A stretch of DNA of 64,000 bases from Symsagittifera roscoffensis (lineage: Eukaryota; Xenacoelomorpha; Acoela; Convolutidae), in assembly GCF_963678635.1 (NCBI RefSeq), contig NC_087063.1:57606759-57670758 (forward strand), read 5' to 3'. The position numbers and the translations under genes were made by a program. Under the pieces are notes generated by a model. It saw only the letters and a program-made list of their open reading frames with translations, did not search any database and was not told where the DNA came from. Positions 41,680 to 53,880 of this stretch are shown here, in pieces. Position 1 is the stretch's first letter, and each line of letters starts with the position of its first letter.

Positions 41680-43075
41680 AGGGTTTTTAGAGTTGAGGAG
41701 GCGACGATAAGATACTATGAAAAATTAGGCGAAAACTGACGGCTAACTTAAATTGCGACTCAAACGGGATAACAACTGACGACTTAGAGATGACCTCTGA
41801 AGCGTTCAGTTTCTCGTTTTTTTTTCGTCAAAATTTTGGATACGATTAACTCTATCTAATCACAGACCACATGTTGAAATGGAACTGATCCTTGATAAGA
41901 GGAGCGACATGCTTTTTTTGCAAGAAGGTGATGTCCTGTGATTGCACGTGCTGAAGCAAACAAGGAAGCCGAGAGCGACCGGTGGTTGGAAATATCCAAA
42001 ACTAGAGAGACCAGGAACTAACAAGTCGGGGGACGATATCCATTCAAAACACAAAAACTAGTATAACAAGCCAAAACTTAGGAATCGCTCGTGGTATTCA
42101 GATAGTTCATTGAACTATGTGGTAAGGTCAATACAATCAAATCAAAAGCTCAAAGTGGCAAGCACAAAGTTGAGACTGAGAATCAACGAAAAAAAGACAA
42201 GCATGTGGATTTAAAGAATTCCAAAAGAACAAACATCAATTGCCGAACATCGAAGAACGAAAAAAAGGATACGGTGAGACAAACAATAACCGGAACGAAA
42301 CCGATGAGGTATTTTTTCACGCAGCCACCACTCAGTCAAGAAAAAATGTACAAGACAAGTTTTCTTTAAAAGGGTTAAAATCGACAAGAACGCTTAGACT
42401 GAAAGCGGGTTTTGATGGAAAGAAGACAGTGTCTGGGGATTTTCATTCTAATCAGAGGTCACGAGTTACTCGCACTGCAATTTGAAAAAAAAAGTTAAAT
42501 TTTGATAATTACTAAATTCATTCAGAAATGCAAAAATGTTCACAAAAATTCTTCCAGTTTAGCAAAAAATATATTTACAGTAAACCATGATTTGATGTAA
42601 GAATTGCGATATTATCACAGGTATGCAGGAAAAGAATAAATCAAGCTGTAATCAACCATTCCTGTTTTTCCTTAGAGATGTCAACTGAAATACAGCAAGG
42701 AATGGGTAACTCTTAAGATTATTAGAACAAAACTTGCACCCAATAGAACAACTAAAAATGATTTTTGATAAGACCATGAGTATGTTTTGAGTAAAATGGA
42801 ATTCGGTTCATTCATTTTGATTTTCAGACCTTGAAGGTTGCTCTGTTGCCATCCACAGGTTGAAAAAAATGCATAGTCAGAACCCATTTTAAACAGTAAG
42901 CGAATGGTTGAATCATTATGAAGCAAGATTTTGAGCGCAATCGTCTATGAAAACCGCTCAATACTCTCATTTCTTGCATCAAATTATGCGAACAACCTCA
43001 AATTGGGAAGACAGCGGGCTTGGAAATTCTCTAACAAAACTGTCGAGTAATTTTTTTAACGTTAACATCATGAGT
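41680..43075. other. No recognisable gene
   Basis: Mixed sequence without family matches. The longest frames (42240-42485 plus, basic; 42681-42926 minus, with one hydrophobic stretch) have no supporting features. Confidence 0.4.
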
Positions 43076-43510
43076 TGCGCAAAGTCGCAACATAACTGTT
43101 TTGGGTCGCGCAAAGTCGCGCAAACATTTCGCTCGCATAAAGTCGCAACATACCCATTTTGAGTCGCAATGGTTGCAACATACCTTTTTTGGATCGAGCA
43201 AAGTAGGAACATATCTTGTTTGAGTCGCGCAAAGTCGCATAAAACTTCTTCGGTCGCGCAAAGTCGCAACATAACTGTTTTGGGTCGCGCAAAGTCGCGC
43301 AAACATTTCGCTCGCATAAAGTCGCAACATACCCATTTTGAGTCGCAATGGTCGCAACATACCTTTTTTGGATCGAGCAAAGTAGCAACATATCTTGTTT
43401 GAGTCGCGCAAAGTCGCATAAAACTTCTTCGGTCGCGCAAAGTCGCAACGTACCTATTTTGAGTCGCAATGGTCGCAAGGTACCCGTTTTGGGTCGCAAT
43501 GGTCGAGACC
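43076..43510. repeat. Satellite array with 179-bp higher-order unit
   Basis: A 179-bp unit starting AGTCGCAACATAACTG is repeated almost exactly (43082 and 43261). Each unit is itself built of degenerate copies of a roughly 30-base motif containing GTCGCAACATAC or GTCGCGCAAAGTCGC. A partial third copy follows to about 43510. Long minus-strand frames here encode only repeats of LCATQ-type peptides and are not genes. Confidence 0.85.
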
Positions 43511-44339
43511 ACTCTAGCATGTTATGGTATTTTAAGGTTGAGCACATTATTTGTGGTATAGAAAATCGAAAAATATCTTGCTTGAGCCGAGCACGTTCGA
43601 GCAAATCTTTTTGCTCTAGACTGCACAAAGCTATCTTGTTTCGGTCGAGTACGTTCGAGCATAATTTTTCAAGTTATAAAAAGTGCTTCAACTGCTTCTT
43701 AGCGCCACATTGCTTTTTTGGGCCTTTTGATGGTTTTTGTTGCCCTTTTTTATTAAAGCGCGCACAAACCACCCGAAGCTTGCGTTAAAAACCGTTCAAA
43801 AACCGTTCAACCGCCGCAACAAATGATTGGCTTTTGAGCGGTTTTTTATAGCGAGATTTGAGCAGTTTGAGCAGTTTTCCGAAAAAAAAGCGCTCAAACC
43901 GCTCACATCTTGATGGAAAACTTTTCAAACCGTTTAAATCTTGAGCAGTTTTTTGAGCGGAATCTCGATCCGCGCTTAGATCCATCTGGATAGTTAGGTT
44001 TTCCCTTAGAACTTTATTTCCTTATATCGCGAACTTTTGCTAGCGGGACAATCAGTTTCAGTTTAAGAAAATTTTAGAAGGATAACAGATATATTGAATT
44101 TCTAAATTTTTTTAGTTTTTATTATTCCCGAATGTCACTCTTTCTCGAAAAAAGAGGCAGCAGCGTATTACGAAGAAGCAATTTCTTGTGAAAAAATACT
44201 ATATTATCTTTTGTTCCTGTTATATGAAAACTCCATGATAGCCATAATCACAATGTACAAAATCTTTACATAAACACAAATTGTAAACTCAAAACATAGT
44301 GATAAAAAATCAAAAAAATACGAGACCAAACTGTCCATT
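43511..44339. other. Noncoding, with GAGCAGTTT/AAACCGCTC inverted words
   Basis: From 43785 to 43985 the words AAAACCGTTCAA, GAGCGGTTTTTT, GAGCAGTTT and AAACCGCTCA alternate on both strands, able to form several short hairpins. No gene. Confidence 0.45.
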
Positions 44340-45140
44340 CTGTGCAGTGTAAGCGGATTCCGCAACAGGTCAAAATAAGATTTGTCGCGGAATCCGCAAC
44401 ATTGCTACTTTTCTTTGAGCTTCTTTGCTGTTTTGGATTGCACAAACAAATACCTAAGACCTTGTACCGCTCAAAATTGCTCCAAAGTAGGCGATTTTGT
44501 GGAATCGGCAACCGTACTTGCGGAACCCAGAACAATTTGTGGAATCCACAAACAAAAAATAGGACTTTGTATTGTTAAATTGAGCTGTTGCGGAACTGTG
44601 TAAGTGAAATCCGCAAATTGTGAGTGGAATCCGCGTTTTGTTTGCCGATTCCGTTTACATGTATGTATATGTGTAGTATAGTGTTTAAAACCATATCTTT
44701 TATTCACTGGTCACAAGAAAAATCAATTAGTACATTGATCAACTACCAGTCAACTTTGATCTCAAATCCTGTCAACTTCGATCTCAATTTCGATCCTAAA
44801 TACTGACCTATTGAACTTCGATCCCAAATAATGACCTACCGATCCCAAATACCGACTTATTTTGATCTGAACTTCGATCCCAAATACTGATGCAATCCTA
44901 AGTACTGACCTTATTCTGCGATATGCTCTGCGTTGTGTTTCCAAACACTATCAAGCCAATGACTACAAATATTGAATGTATTCGGCGTTAAGCTTCCAAA
45001 ATCAGTATTTCGGGTTGACGCAATCCCAAATACTGAACTAAATTGGCGATATGCTTTGTGTTGTCTTTCCATACACTCTCAACCCATTGACTACAAATAT
45101 TGAATTCATTCGGTGTTGTGTTACCAAAATACTAAAGGTG
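44340..45140. repeat. Cluster of short tandem repeats
   Basis: GGAATCCGCAA-type words (44345-44640), then GATCCCAAATACTGAC-type units (44765-44910), then an imperfect direct repeat of about 128 bp (GCGATATGCT...ATTGAAT at 44918 and 45046). No gene. Confidence 0.6.
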
Positions 45141-46337
45141 ACATCCGCTGATTTAGTTAACAAATGCTTTTTTTGTTTATAAACTGGACCAGACTCTCTT
45201 TTCACGCAAAGTAACCACAAGCAAAACAGAGTGATCCGACCATATTTTTAAACAAAATAAATAAACAATTTTTTTTCGTGTTTTTTTTTTCAAATTAAAA
45301 TTGTTTTTTGAGCGAGGTGGGATGACAGTATTTGACCTGGAACATAGTCATAAACGACAGTCAAGCTTCGTCAAACAGGGCAGCGCGTTTTGTCAAAAAA
45401 TTACAATATTTGAAAAATTTCATAAAAGGTAATTTCAATTTTCTAATTTAAAAAAATTGAAAAAATGATTTCAATTTTGGACGTTTTTTATTTCCAAATG
45501 GTGTTCAAAAACTTCAAAAACTTTTTTCACCTGAGTTAAACTAAGTTTCAAGGCGTATCTTTCTTTATTAAGCTTGCTAGCTCGCTTTACTAGCAACAAA
45601 TTAAATAAAACTCAAAAAACTGGAATGTCGTTCAAATCAGGGCTGAAAAGGCTTTAATATAAGAAATCACTCCCTTCATTACGATGATTACTTTTGTTTT
45701 GATGTTTATTTTTGTTTGAGAAACAAAAAAGACCTGCTCGTTTTTCTTATTTGCTCAAAATTAGACCAGAAATCGAAAATATAAAACCGGTTTTTCTGGA
45801 CACATTTTTAAAAAACATTCTCTAATGTCGTTCGAATCACAAAAAAAAATTGCATAATTTATATCACTCGACCCAGTGACAGTTATTGAAGTATTTGATT
45901 TTGCGTCGAAAACACACAAAAAAATGAAAAACACTTCAATCTAAAGTTTTTTCCTAATTTCATCAAAAAATTATCATATCAAAGCGCTCGTAAAAAAATA
46001 GTTTTTGTAGTACAATCTGAAGTGTTATTCCTTATCCCAAACGGCAAGTTGTCGAAATTAGAGCGCGTGTAAAAACCTCTTTACTATGGGTTTTTTTCAC
46101 GTATTTCTTTAATGGATAACAATTAAGTAATGGCAAAACTCGATAGAAGGAGCAAAAAATGAGACTTACAACTCTTTTTTTTTCTAGAAAATTGTTAAGA
46201 TCTAACTTTCATTCAAGGAAAAGTTTTTAGCTTATAGAAGAAGTTTGTATCATAATTTATGATTGTGCCATCGGTCCTAAGTTCAGAACTCCAGTTACTA
46301 TTAATTACTTGAAAATTGGGCTGTTTTGTTTATAATC
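45141..46337. other. AT-rich, no recognisable gene
   Basis: Long A/T runs. A phrase around 45785 (AAACCGGTTTTTCTGGACAC) is shared with 5790, marking a dispersed repeat. Nothing coding seen. Confidence 0.4.
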
Positions 46338-46590
46338 TGTGGAGCGGTGGTGAAGTGGTTACATCTCCGCCTCTCAATCGAAAGGTCGGATGTTCGAGGC
46401 CCACCATGATCCGTGCTCGTTGCTTGAGGGTGAAGCAACATTACCCAGTCCAGAAAAATAACAATAACAAAAAAATAATAATTGCAATTAGTTCTTAAAC
46501 AGGGGCTCAACAGCGGTTCGCCATGATGAGCTGTACAGCTCTTGTGTTGGTCCTTTCCCCCGTGGATAAATGATCTTAAAATAACCTAGA
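46338..46590 (+). mobile_element. tRNA-derived SINE
   Basis: A tRNA-like head at 46340-46412 has an A box TGGTGAAGTGG and B box GATGTTCGAGGCC at normal spacing. It is followed by a non-tRNA body (TTGCTTGAGGGTGAAGCAAC, an A-rich stretch at 46455-46490, then GGCTCAACAGCGG to GGATAAATGATC). The open frames across it on both strands are incidental. Exact ends are uncertain because no target duplication was identified. Confidence 0.55.
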
Positions 46591-49500
46591 CTAGACTCTG
46601 TTTTTCACAGAAAAAACCAAACAAAAACTATTATATTTAGTCAGAACTCTAGAATAACTCTGAATCTGTCAAAATAAAGGTCAAGATTGAGGCTTACAAA
46701 AATAATTAATAGCCAAAATCTGTTATAAACTTATTATACAGTGATATCCGTTTCTTATATCATAGAAAAAATGTGTTGATTTTCAATTTTATGCATAAAA
46801 TCAAAAAATAGCAGAAAACTGTAATAGGTTGTTATCGAATTTCACTGATGTATTCTCAATTTTTTTTATCTTACTTGAAAAAAGTCTTCTTCAGACTTTC
46901 AAGACATGACCAGTGATCAGAATAATGAATTTCTCGGCCATTGAGCTATTCTCATATTTTCTACACCCTAATATATTTTCCATAAAAGTTTACTTACACC
47001 TTTGAAAATAAAAGATCTTGCATCCCGAGTTGAAGAACTTGAAGAACTTCCTTCTCATGCTACTTATGAACAGAGAAAGCTCTCATTAGGGGCTAAAGTT
47101 CTGCTTCGGAGTGTTCCTCTTCGGAAGGTTCACAGCCTTCGGGATGGATTTTAAGGCTCTAATTAAGTTTTTGAGAGTGATTAGAGAGTACACCAAGTTC
47201 CATGAAACTTCTTTTTTATGACTGAGAAGCCCCCGTCTGTAGTCAAAATGTTTTTTTTTAAACAAGCTACCGTTGCTTCCGAGGGTCTCTCTTTGGAGCG
47301 TACCAGCACTACAGACGGGGTTTAAGGTGCTTATTTCGTTTTCGGTTGGTGTTCAGAGGGTACTTGAATTTTTACGAAGTAAGTGGTTTCAAACGCTAAA
47401 TGCTTCCGATGGCGTCTACATCAATTAAAACAAGTTTAATTGGATTAGTCAAGTTTCTTTGTTGGAGAAAAATATATTTTGTACAAAATAATCTTGTTGA
47501 TCCGGAGGGTAGCTCAATTTTGAACCCTCCGAGTCGTGAATTTTTGTAGAACTTTTTAGCCTCATAATCTAAAAACAATTACTGGTTAAGAAGATATAAA
47601 AATGTCAAATTTTGGTTCAAAGTTTATTCCGATTGACCCTGGAGCCTATCAGTATTTAAAAGAAAAACGTTTTTGCTAGTTTAACTTTTTCGACTACCTA
47701 AATTGGTTTTCGGAAAAAATCTGTCACAGTTCTCACATAAACGCTCAAAATTACTCAAGACAAGCTGAGCAGCCCTGTTTAATTCTTGATTAGCTCAATA
47801 AAAATCTACGAATGAGGTGTTACCAAACTTTGGCCGTAAATTATCAGATATGGATCCTCCAAATCCTTTTTTTTGAACTTCAACGTCTCTTTTTCAAATC
47901 ACAGAACTACAGAGATAGTTGCCTTTAAACTGGTTTTTGAATCAAACTCGTTTTACTATCAACCTTACAGTGCACAATTTTTTTCGTTTTATCGCAAGAA
48001 AGTGGAAAATTCGACTTTTTAAAAAGATTGAATTATTTTTAAAATCACCAAAAAATTCAACGACGTTTAAAAATCACAAAAAATTCAACTGCGCAGATAC
48101 TTTTTTCCTCATAGGCAAAAACCAGAATTTCGAACGTTTTCGTTTCTAAATACTGCTTTTTTTACCAAAAAGGATTTTTTCGAGTCTAAGAGGGGAGATA
48201 ACTAATTGAGAATGTTAAGATTGATAAAATGTTTTTTTTAGTCGATAGTTACTTTTACTCCTCCTTCCAACCTAAATATTCGAATTCAGCCCCTTAACTC
48301 GAATTTTGCACCCTATGGAGGTATAGAGGGCCCGATCCGAAAAGACCTTTTACCAGCCTAAATTCATAGGAATAGTACCCGAACGACACTAAAAACGATT
48401 TATGGATGCCCAAAGGAGCAGCTAGTCTATCCGGTTACCGCACTACCCATCGGCCGCATGCAATTCTTTCAATAACGTTCTTAAATAATCGAACACTACT
48501 CTAGTAAGGGAATTTAACACACAAACAAAAGACTTGATTTGTCAATCAGTAAGGATATAAAATGATTTGAAAATAAAAACAATTAGGAAAACCGAACTGA
48601 CTCTTGACGGGAAACAATAGAAAAACTGTCTTTTCATGTTTTTTATCAATGTTTTTGGTCTTTCTCATTTTGTTAAAATATTCTGTTCTGTTTCGTTTTT
48701 GGATGTTTTCGTTTTTGTCTTTTTTGGATGTCTAACAGCTTTGTTAATATTACCAAACTTTGTTAGTTGTTTTTTTTCTTTGATTGTTGCAAGAAAAAGT
48801 TTCAAGACTTCCCAATCAGCTAACCCTCTGACTCCCACAGTTTTTAGGTCTCAACTGCGTTAAAAAGCTAAATCGAGCTGGTCAGTGGTTATAAACACAC
48901 CCATTAGTCCAATTGAAGAAAATAAAGCCATCTATTCGAGCATCTGCTCGGAACGAAGACTTCATCGCTCAAGCGTTTGCTGATGATGATGGTCAATTGA
49001 ATTAAGCAGGCCCACCCAGGAGCGTCATAAAAACACCTATGTAACATTTTCCCGAAATTTACACAGCGACGGATAGCTGAAAAAGCCCTTTTCTACGCCT
49101 GGCTGGCATCAGATTCCTTATTTCTACGTAGTTTTTACAATCTCGACGTATCCAGATGACTTTTAGTCTGTTTGAGGTTCAACGAACGCGCTACGACCTT
49201 TGAGCTAGCAGCCTAAACATTTTTACTTAACTTTCGAACCACTGCAAATCACAACTAATTAGTTGGATCTCAGAAGATCCGATTCTACAATTGCGGTGAA
49301 AAAAGCTCAAAATACGACCATGAGTTCGATTGCCTTTCGCATAAGTTACTTGAAAAGCCTGCATTAAGCCTGCATAAGTTACTTGAAAAGAGTTGTCTTT
49401 GTTTCTCATAGAGAAATCAACGATTGGGTGTAGAACATCAGACAACAAAGCAAGAACTTCATGTGAACCATTATTCTACTCGATTGGGGAGGCTTCCAAT

Positions 49501-49692
49501 TAATCGATCTTTTAAACTACTCAATTTCAGTATCACAAAATTCTTGCTCGTTACCTATCTACGGTAATCGCATTACTGGTGCTAATTCGAGCTTTGATGT
49601 CTAAATGTCTGGAGTTACTGAATTTTTTAATACCGTTCTGCCAAATCTGTTGAGATAATGTGAGTTTCATGATGATTCATCTGAAATTAACA
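46591..49692. other. No recognisable gene; one imperfect direct repeat
   Basis: AT-rich. About 125 bases at 47085-47210 recur at 47262-47385 (TTCGGAGTG...TTTTAAGG...GAGAGTAC). A perfect 13-bp inverted repeat CCCCGTCTGTAGT/ACTACAGACGGGG flanks 64 bases at 47231-47320. A fragment at about 49165-49205 resembles the 5' half of a tRNA on the minus strand. Short frames have no family features. Confidence 0.4.
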
Positions 49693-49892
49693 NNNNNNNN
49701 NNNNNNNNNNNNNNNNNNNNNNNNNNNNNNNNNNNNNNNNNNNNNNNNNNNNNNNNNNNNNNNNNNNNNNNNNNNNNNNNNNNNNNNNNNNNNNNNNNNN
49801 NNNNNNNNNNNNNNNNNNNNNNNNNNNNNNNNNNNNNNNNNNNNNNNNNNNNNNNNNNNNNNNNNNNNNNNNNNNNNNNNNNNNNNNNNNNN
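49693..49892. other. Assembly gap (200 N)
   Basis: Exactly 200 N, a conventional scaffold spacer of unknown true length. The unknown element's copy 2 starts at the first base after it, so its 5' part may be hidden here. Confidence 0.98.
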
Positions 49893-52490
49893 ATGGCGAG
49901 GGTGAGTCAAGTGTCACCGGAGGTTCTGGCTACGATGAACTCCTCGGAAGCATCCAGGGACACACGTCCCAGGACGAGCGCACAGGAGCTGTGCGCATCG
50001 AAAGGGCCCGAGGCCCTTCAGCAGACACCACGGTTTGCTCCCAACCCGAGAAACACGATACCAGACCCCTCCGACACCTATCTCACTCCTCATTTTCAAG
50101 AGCCATTCAATCAGGTGGCTAGAGCAACAATGGATGAGATAAACAGAACCACTGAGCGGACATTGGGTAGGGTCGTCCCTTCCCAACGCTTTGATCATTC
50201 TTCCAGCAGCTCGGAGCGAGCACCTCGAACTGTAATACTAACGGGGACTGCGCATGACGGACGATTCAGGGGTCTCGCGTGATTGATATTAGAAAGAATC
50301 TAGCGGTGCGCAACCAGTTCGTGCAAGTGGCCACGGAGCATCCTCGCGCTTGTTTGAATGGCATGGGCTGGAACCCCGCCATAAGCAACCAGGGAATTCC
50401 CTCAGGGAGTCGTCATTTGGTTATAGGGGACAGTTTACTGAGGGATCTAATAGAGATCTTTGTCGAAGGGCAGACTGTTGTCCTATCTTTCGGAGGCGCT
50501 TCCGTAGCTCAAGTCATCAAGATGATGGAGTTCCAGGAGAGAATCACCTAGACACGTTGGTGATAATGCTCGGGACTAATGACGTTTCGAGGGCCCCTGT
50601 AACCCAGAGGGCAAGTGGGAACCCCTACTTCTCTGCCTTCTGAATGAACTGAAGGAGAAGTACAGGCCCAGACTTGTGGTTCTATGCACGATACCACAGA
50701 ACCCGGAGATGGGCACGCCGATTGCAGACTTTATGAATGGTAACGTGACCCGGTGGAATGAGATGACTCGCGGTCTGTTAAGGAGCAACCCCAGCGAGCT
50801 GCGACTCATGGATTTAGAAAACATGCTGCGCATGATTGATCACCTCACGCTCACCAGGTACGGCATACACTTCAATACCCAGCAAGGGAGCCGCTGGATA
50901 AATGACGTGTTCCAGACGCAGTTGAGGGAAATGGAACAAGAATTGAGGACAACCGGCTCACTGGCTCGGACCAGTTCGACTGGAGGAGGTAGAGTGAGGG
51001 TTAATGTGCTAGAATCACTTGCCAATCGCCTCGGGCCCCTGACGATGGAAACGGGCGCAACTGCTCCCGTCGCTCCGATCTCAGATGTGAGAGCGAGGTT
51101 GGGGACTGTCCCTCCTCCCAGGACTCCACCGTTGGAGAGTCGACTTGGCAGATCGGTTGATCAGAGCCTGATTAGCTCCCAGACCGTGTCTAGGAGGAGT
51201 GATACGTCTGCCACAGCAACTCCTGCTTCGACAACAGGACAATCGACGAGCGCCGTGCCGACGGAGGGAGTCAAACCAAGCAGTGTGCTGCTCTGGAACC
51301 GTCCAGATCCCAGTAGATGGGGACAATATAAGACAGACATGTCGGCAAAATTGAACATGAGTACATTGAAAAGTCGGGAGGATGCAAGGAAGATGATCGG
51401 TGGAGAGGGTCCCACAGTGTCACGATTGTATCGAATACCGGGTGTGGATTGGCTGGTAGCGGGACAGGAACAGTTCAGCTCCGCGACTACGCTCAGGTAT
51501 GTGGACCTCAATGGATTGCCTCAGGACAATACCCTTGGACCCTTGAACACCCGATCTCTCACGGACGTCCGTCGGAGAGCCAGAGAGCTGACACCACCTG
51601 CTAGGAAGGGTAAGTTTCTGGCAGAGAATAAGCCCAACAGCAAGCATCACAAGATGTACAGACAGTTTGCTAAACCTCCCGGCCAAGCGCCTGGTGAATA
51701 CTCGAGAGACTATCCCCGAGCGACCTCGGTGGAAGGAGACGACAGGAGATATGCAGTGCTGACGGCACCAGTCGGTGATAGCCTGTTCGCCGCTTATGAT
51801 CCCCTGGATATGAAGGCCGCCAAATATCTGATAGTGGCCAGTTCGGATTATCTCTACACGCCCCGTTCTCTCTTTTGGCCTGATGTGATTTTCTTGACGG
51901 CGCCTAAGTTGGACTGGGGACAATCAGTAGGCATGATGATAAGTGTACGAAGGGTGGTCAGCATGGAACCGCAGGTGATAGTGGTTACAGGCTCGAATGA
52001 TCACCTACAGAGCAGAGGGTTGTTGTCCCGTCTGACGGATGGATCGATCCCGAGCAATGAGGTCATAGGGGAGGCGATAATGACATTGCTCTCGGTTGTC
52101 TTTGTGTTATCACCGGGGTACGCCACATTGCCAGAACCCCTTCAGTTTGTGTATACGATGGTCACAACGATAGCAGAGGGACGATTCAGCGTGATAATAC
52201 CCGCGCAAAACAGAACGGTGGACCCCAACAACTACTACCCATACCGATCTGAGCTTCCTGCCATTTAGGCTGACATTTCTAATTCCATACAGGGGTTCAA
52301 AGATTGTAGCACAACTCGGTTGGTGCTGGAGGAAGTTCTGGGGTTGGAGCTGTCCAACTTTGCCAGATTATTGAAATTGAGGCCAGGGGTAGATGACGAT
52401 CATTTGTTAGTACAACGATGGCTAATGATCTCTGGTTCAGACAAATGGATCACGCAGAAAATGAACAGGGGAGGACGGTTAGAAAAAATA
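49893..52490 (+). pseudogene. Unknown polyprotein, N-terminal part with two SGNH-hydrolase-like modules
   Basis: Frames 49893-50282, 50279-50551, 50350-50643 and 50676-52268 join in order. Module 1 has HLVIGDSLLRD (block I, Ser nucleophile), LSFGGASVAQV (block II, Gly), VIMLGTNDVSR (block III, Asn) and RYGIHFN (block V, His). The family's Asp three residues before that His is Tyr here, a one-base change. Module 2 (51780-52410) is degenerate: LIVASSDYL, WPDVIFLTAP, VIVVTGSNDHLQS. SGNH proteins are ester hydrolases, and such domains also occur in ORF1 of CR1-type retroelements. A TAG at 52266 is followed by the same frame to about 52490. Confidence 0.62.
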
Positions 52491-53707
52491 TGACGTCGAC
52501 GGAAGAGGATCTCATGGTATTAGCTTTGCGTACGAAGCCACACACCAATGCATGCTTGTATTTGTCACCGAGATTGTGTACCTTGGGGGAAGATGCGTTC
52601 GAGCATGCACCGGCGGTGATCAAAGAGATACACGCGTATCTAAAAAACTTGTTAAATGAGAGGGAGTTAGCCGGGGGCATGATGTTGCAGTTGATGCAGG
52701 ACGTGAACACGATGTCATTGGATAAGTTCCAAGCTGATATCTTGGCCACGAGAGCACAATATGAACAATCAGACGCTGTATTGGGTGGAATGGGAGTGGG
52801 ATGGACGCCATCCTTCTTGTCAACATGTTACCCGAGAGCATCCAGGAACCTGATCGCGAGCTTCGTCAAGGATATCCGGAAACTGTCAATCGGTTTGATA
52901 TTGGCCTTGTACGTGACATTCGGTCACGAGAATTTCGTGAAGGGACCTGCGACTCTCTTCACCCAAGCTTTGGCTGACCTGAGATTGGACGGGCTCCTCA
53001 CCCTGATTGCTATGACGTACGGTCGGTTAGGAGATCTGCTCGTGCTGTTGCGATACCCAGAACAGCTTCAGGGAACGAGTCGTGAATTCAACGCGCAGTT
53101 GGAAACCGTCTCGCTCAAAAAGATGAAGGACTGGAGGATTCTCCTGCTCCAATATCTCCTGCAACAGAACAGGAGCGTCACAGGAGAGGATAAGGTGGCG
53201 ACGGATGCGGGTGAGTGCAAACAGTACTGTGGCATGCCCTTATTGACAGATCTGGCTGTCATGATGCGGATCGATCCGCTGGCTCTGATTCATGGACTAC
53301 GGGAGTTCGTCACGGTGGTGTATGGACCCGTGATGTCATTTGCGTTCCCCGATGTGCAAGTAAAGGCATACAGGAACTCGGTATTGTATGTCAACCTAGT
53401 TTCGGTAGTGGATTGCTCCGTGCTGAATTGGGTGGAACAGAAGGAGCTAAGAGGGCTAGCCAGCGACGACAGGCTATTTGGAAGAATAGCGGAGCCAGGT
53501 TGGGTGTTGATGGACTTCAACAACAGCTTTAAGTGCCGAAGAGGACCTTTCTCATGTCCAGTTCAACCAGAAGCTTTGGAATCTGCGACCAGTGGTAAAG
53601 GATTCAGGAGAGGCGATGAGGGTCCCACTTTTGCCAGAGGCCTACGCACACGTGAAAGAGAACCAGCAAGTGTGGCTTTCCGGGTCCAGACCGCTTGCCC
53701 TCGATAA
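52418..53707 (+). pseudogene. Unknown polyprotein, helical middle part
   Basis: 429 codons rich in predicted helix (for example FEHAPAVIKEIHAYLKNLL, LIASFVKDIRKLSIGLILAL, LKKMKDWRILLLQYLLQQN). No catalytic motif recognised. It contains ECKQYCGMPLL and a GPVMSFAFPDVQVKAYR segment. Near 53545 the frame probably shifts, because the alternative frame (LSHVQFNQKLWNLRPVVKD... to TAA at 53716) looks more like the rest of the protein than the Arg/Pro-rich annotated end. Role unknown; position next to the SGNH modules may suggest a structural or RNA-binding part. Confidence 0.45.
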
Positions 53708-53880
53708 CCATCGATAAGGAGGATGTTGTTGGGAGTCACATCTCCCGTAATTTCCCCTCGCATCGGAGCGGCTCGTGATGCGGAGAAGAGAATGCTGAAG
53801 TGGAGTGAAGGGATGAAGCCGCGCTTCATCAGTTGGAACGTTGCGGCCATGCACACGTTTGACTTCACGTTTCCTGATAT

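Noticed and set aside
43070-43510. CRISPR-like array
   Set aside because: Units are contiguous degenerate repeats without unique spacers, in an animal genome.
43031-43628. Long overlapping minus-strand frames of 126-186 codons
   Set aside because: They translate a tandem repeat into repeated LCATQ/RDRRS peptides in every frame; absence of stops comes from the repeat unit.
49165-49205. Possible tRNA gene on the minus strand
   Set aside because: Only a 5'-half-like stretch (TAGCTCAAAGG...) is seen; no B box at the right distance.
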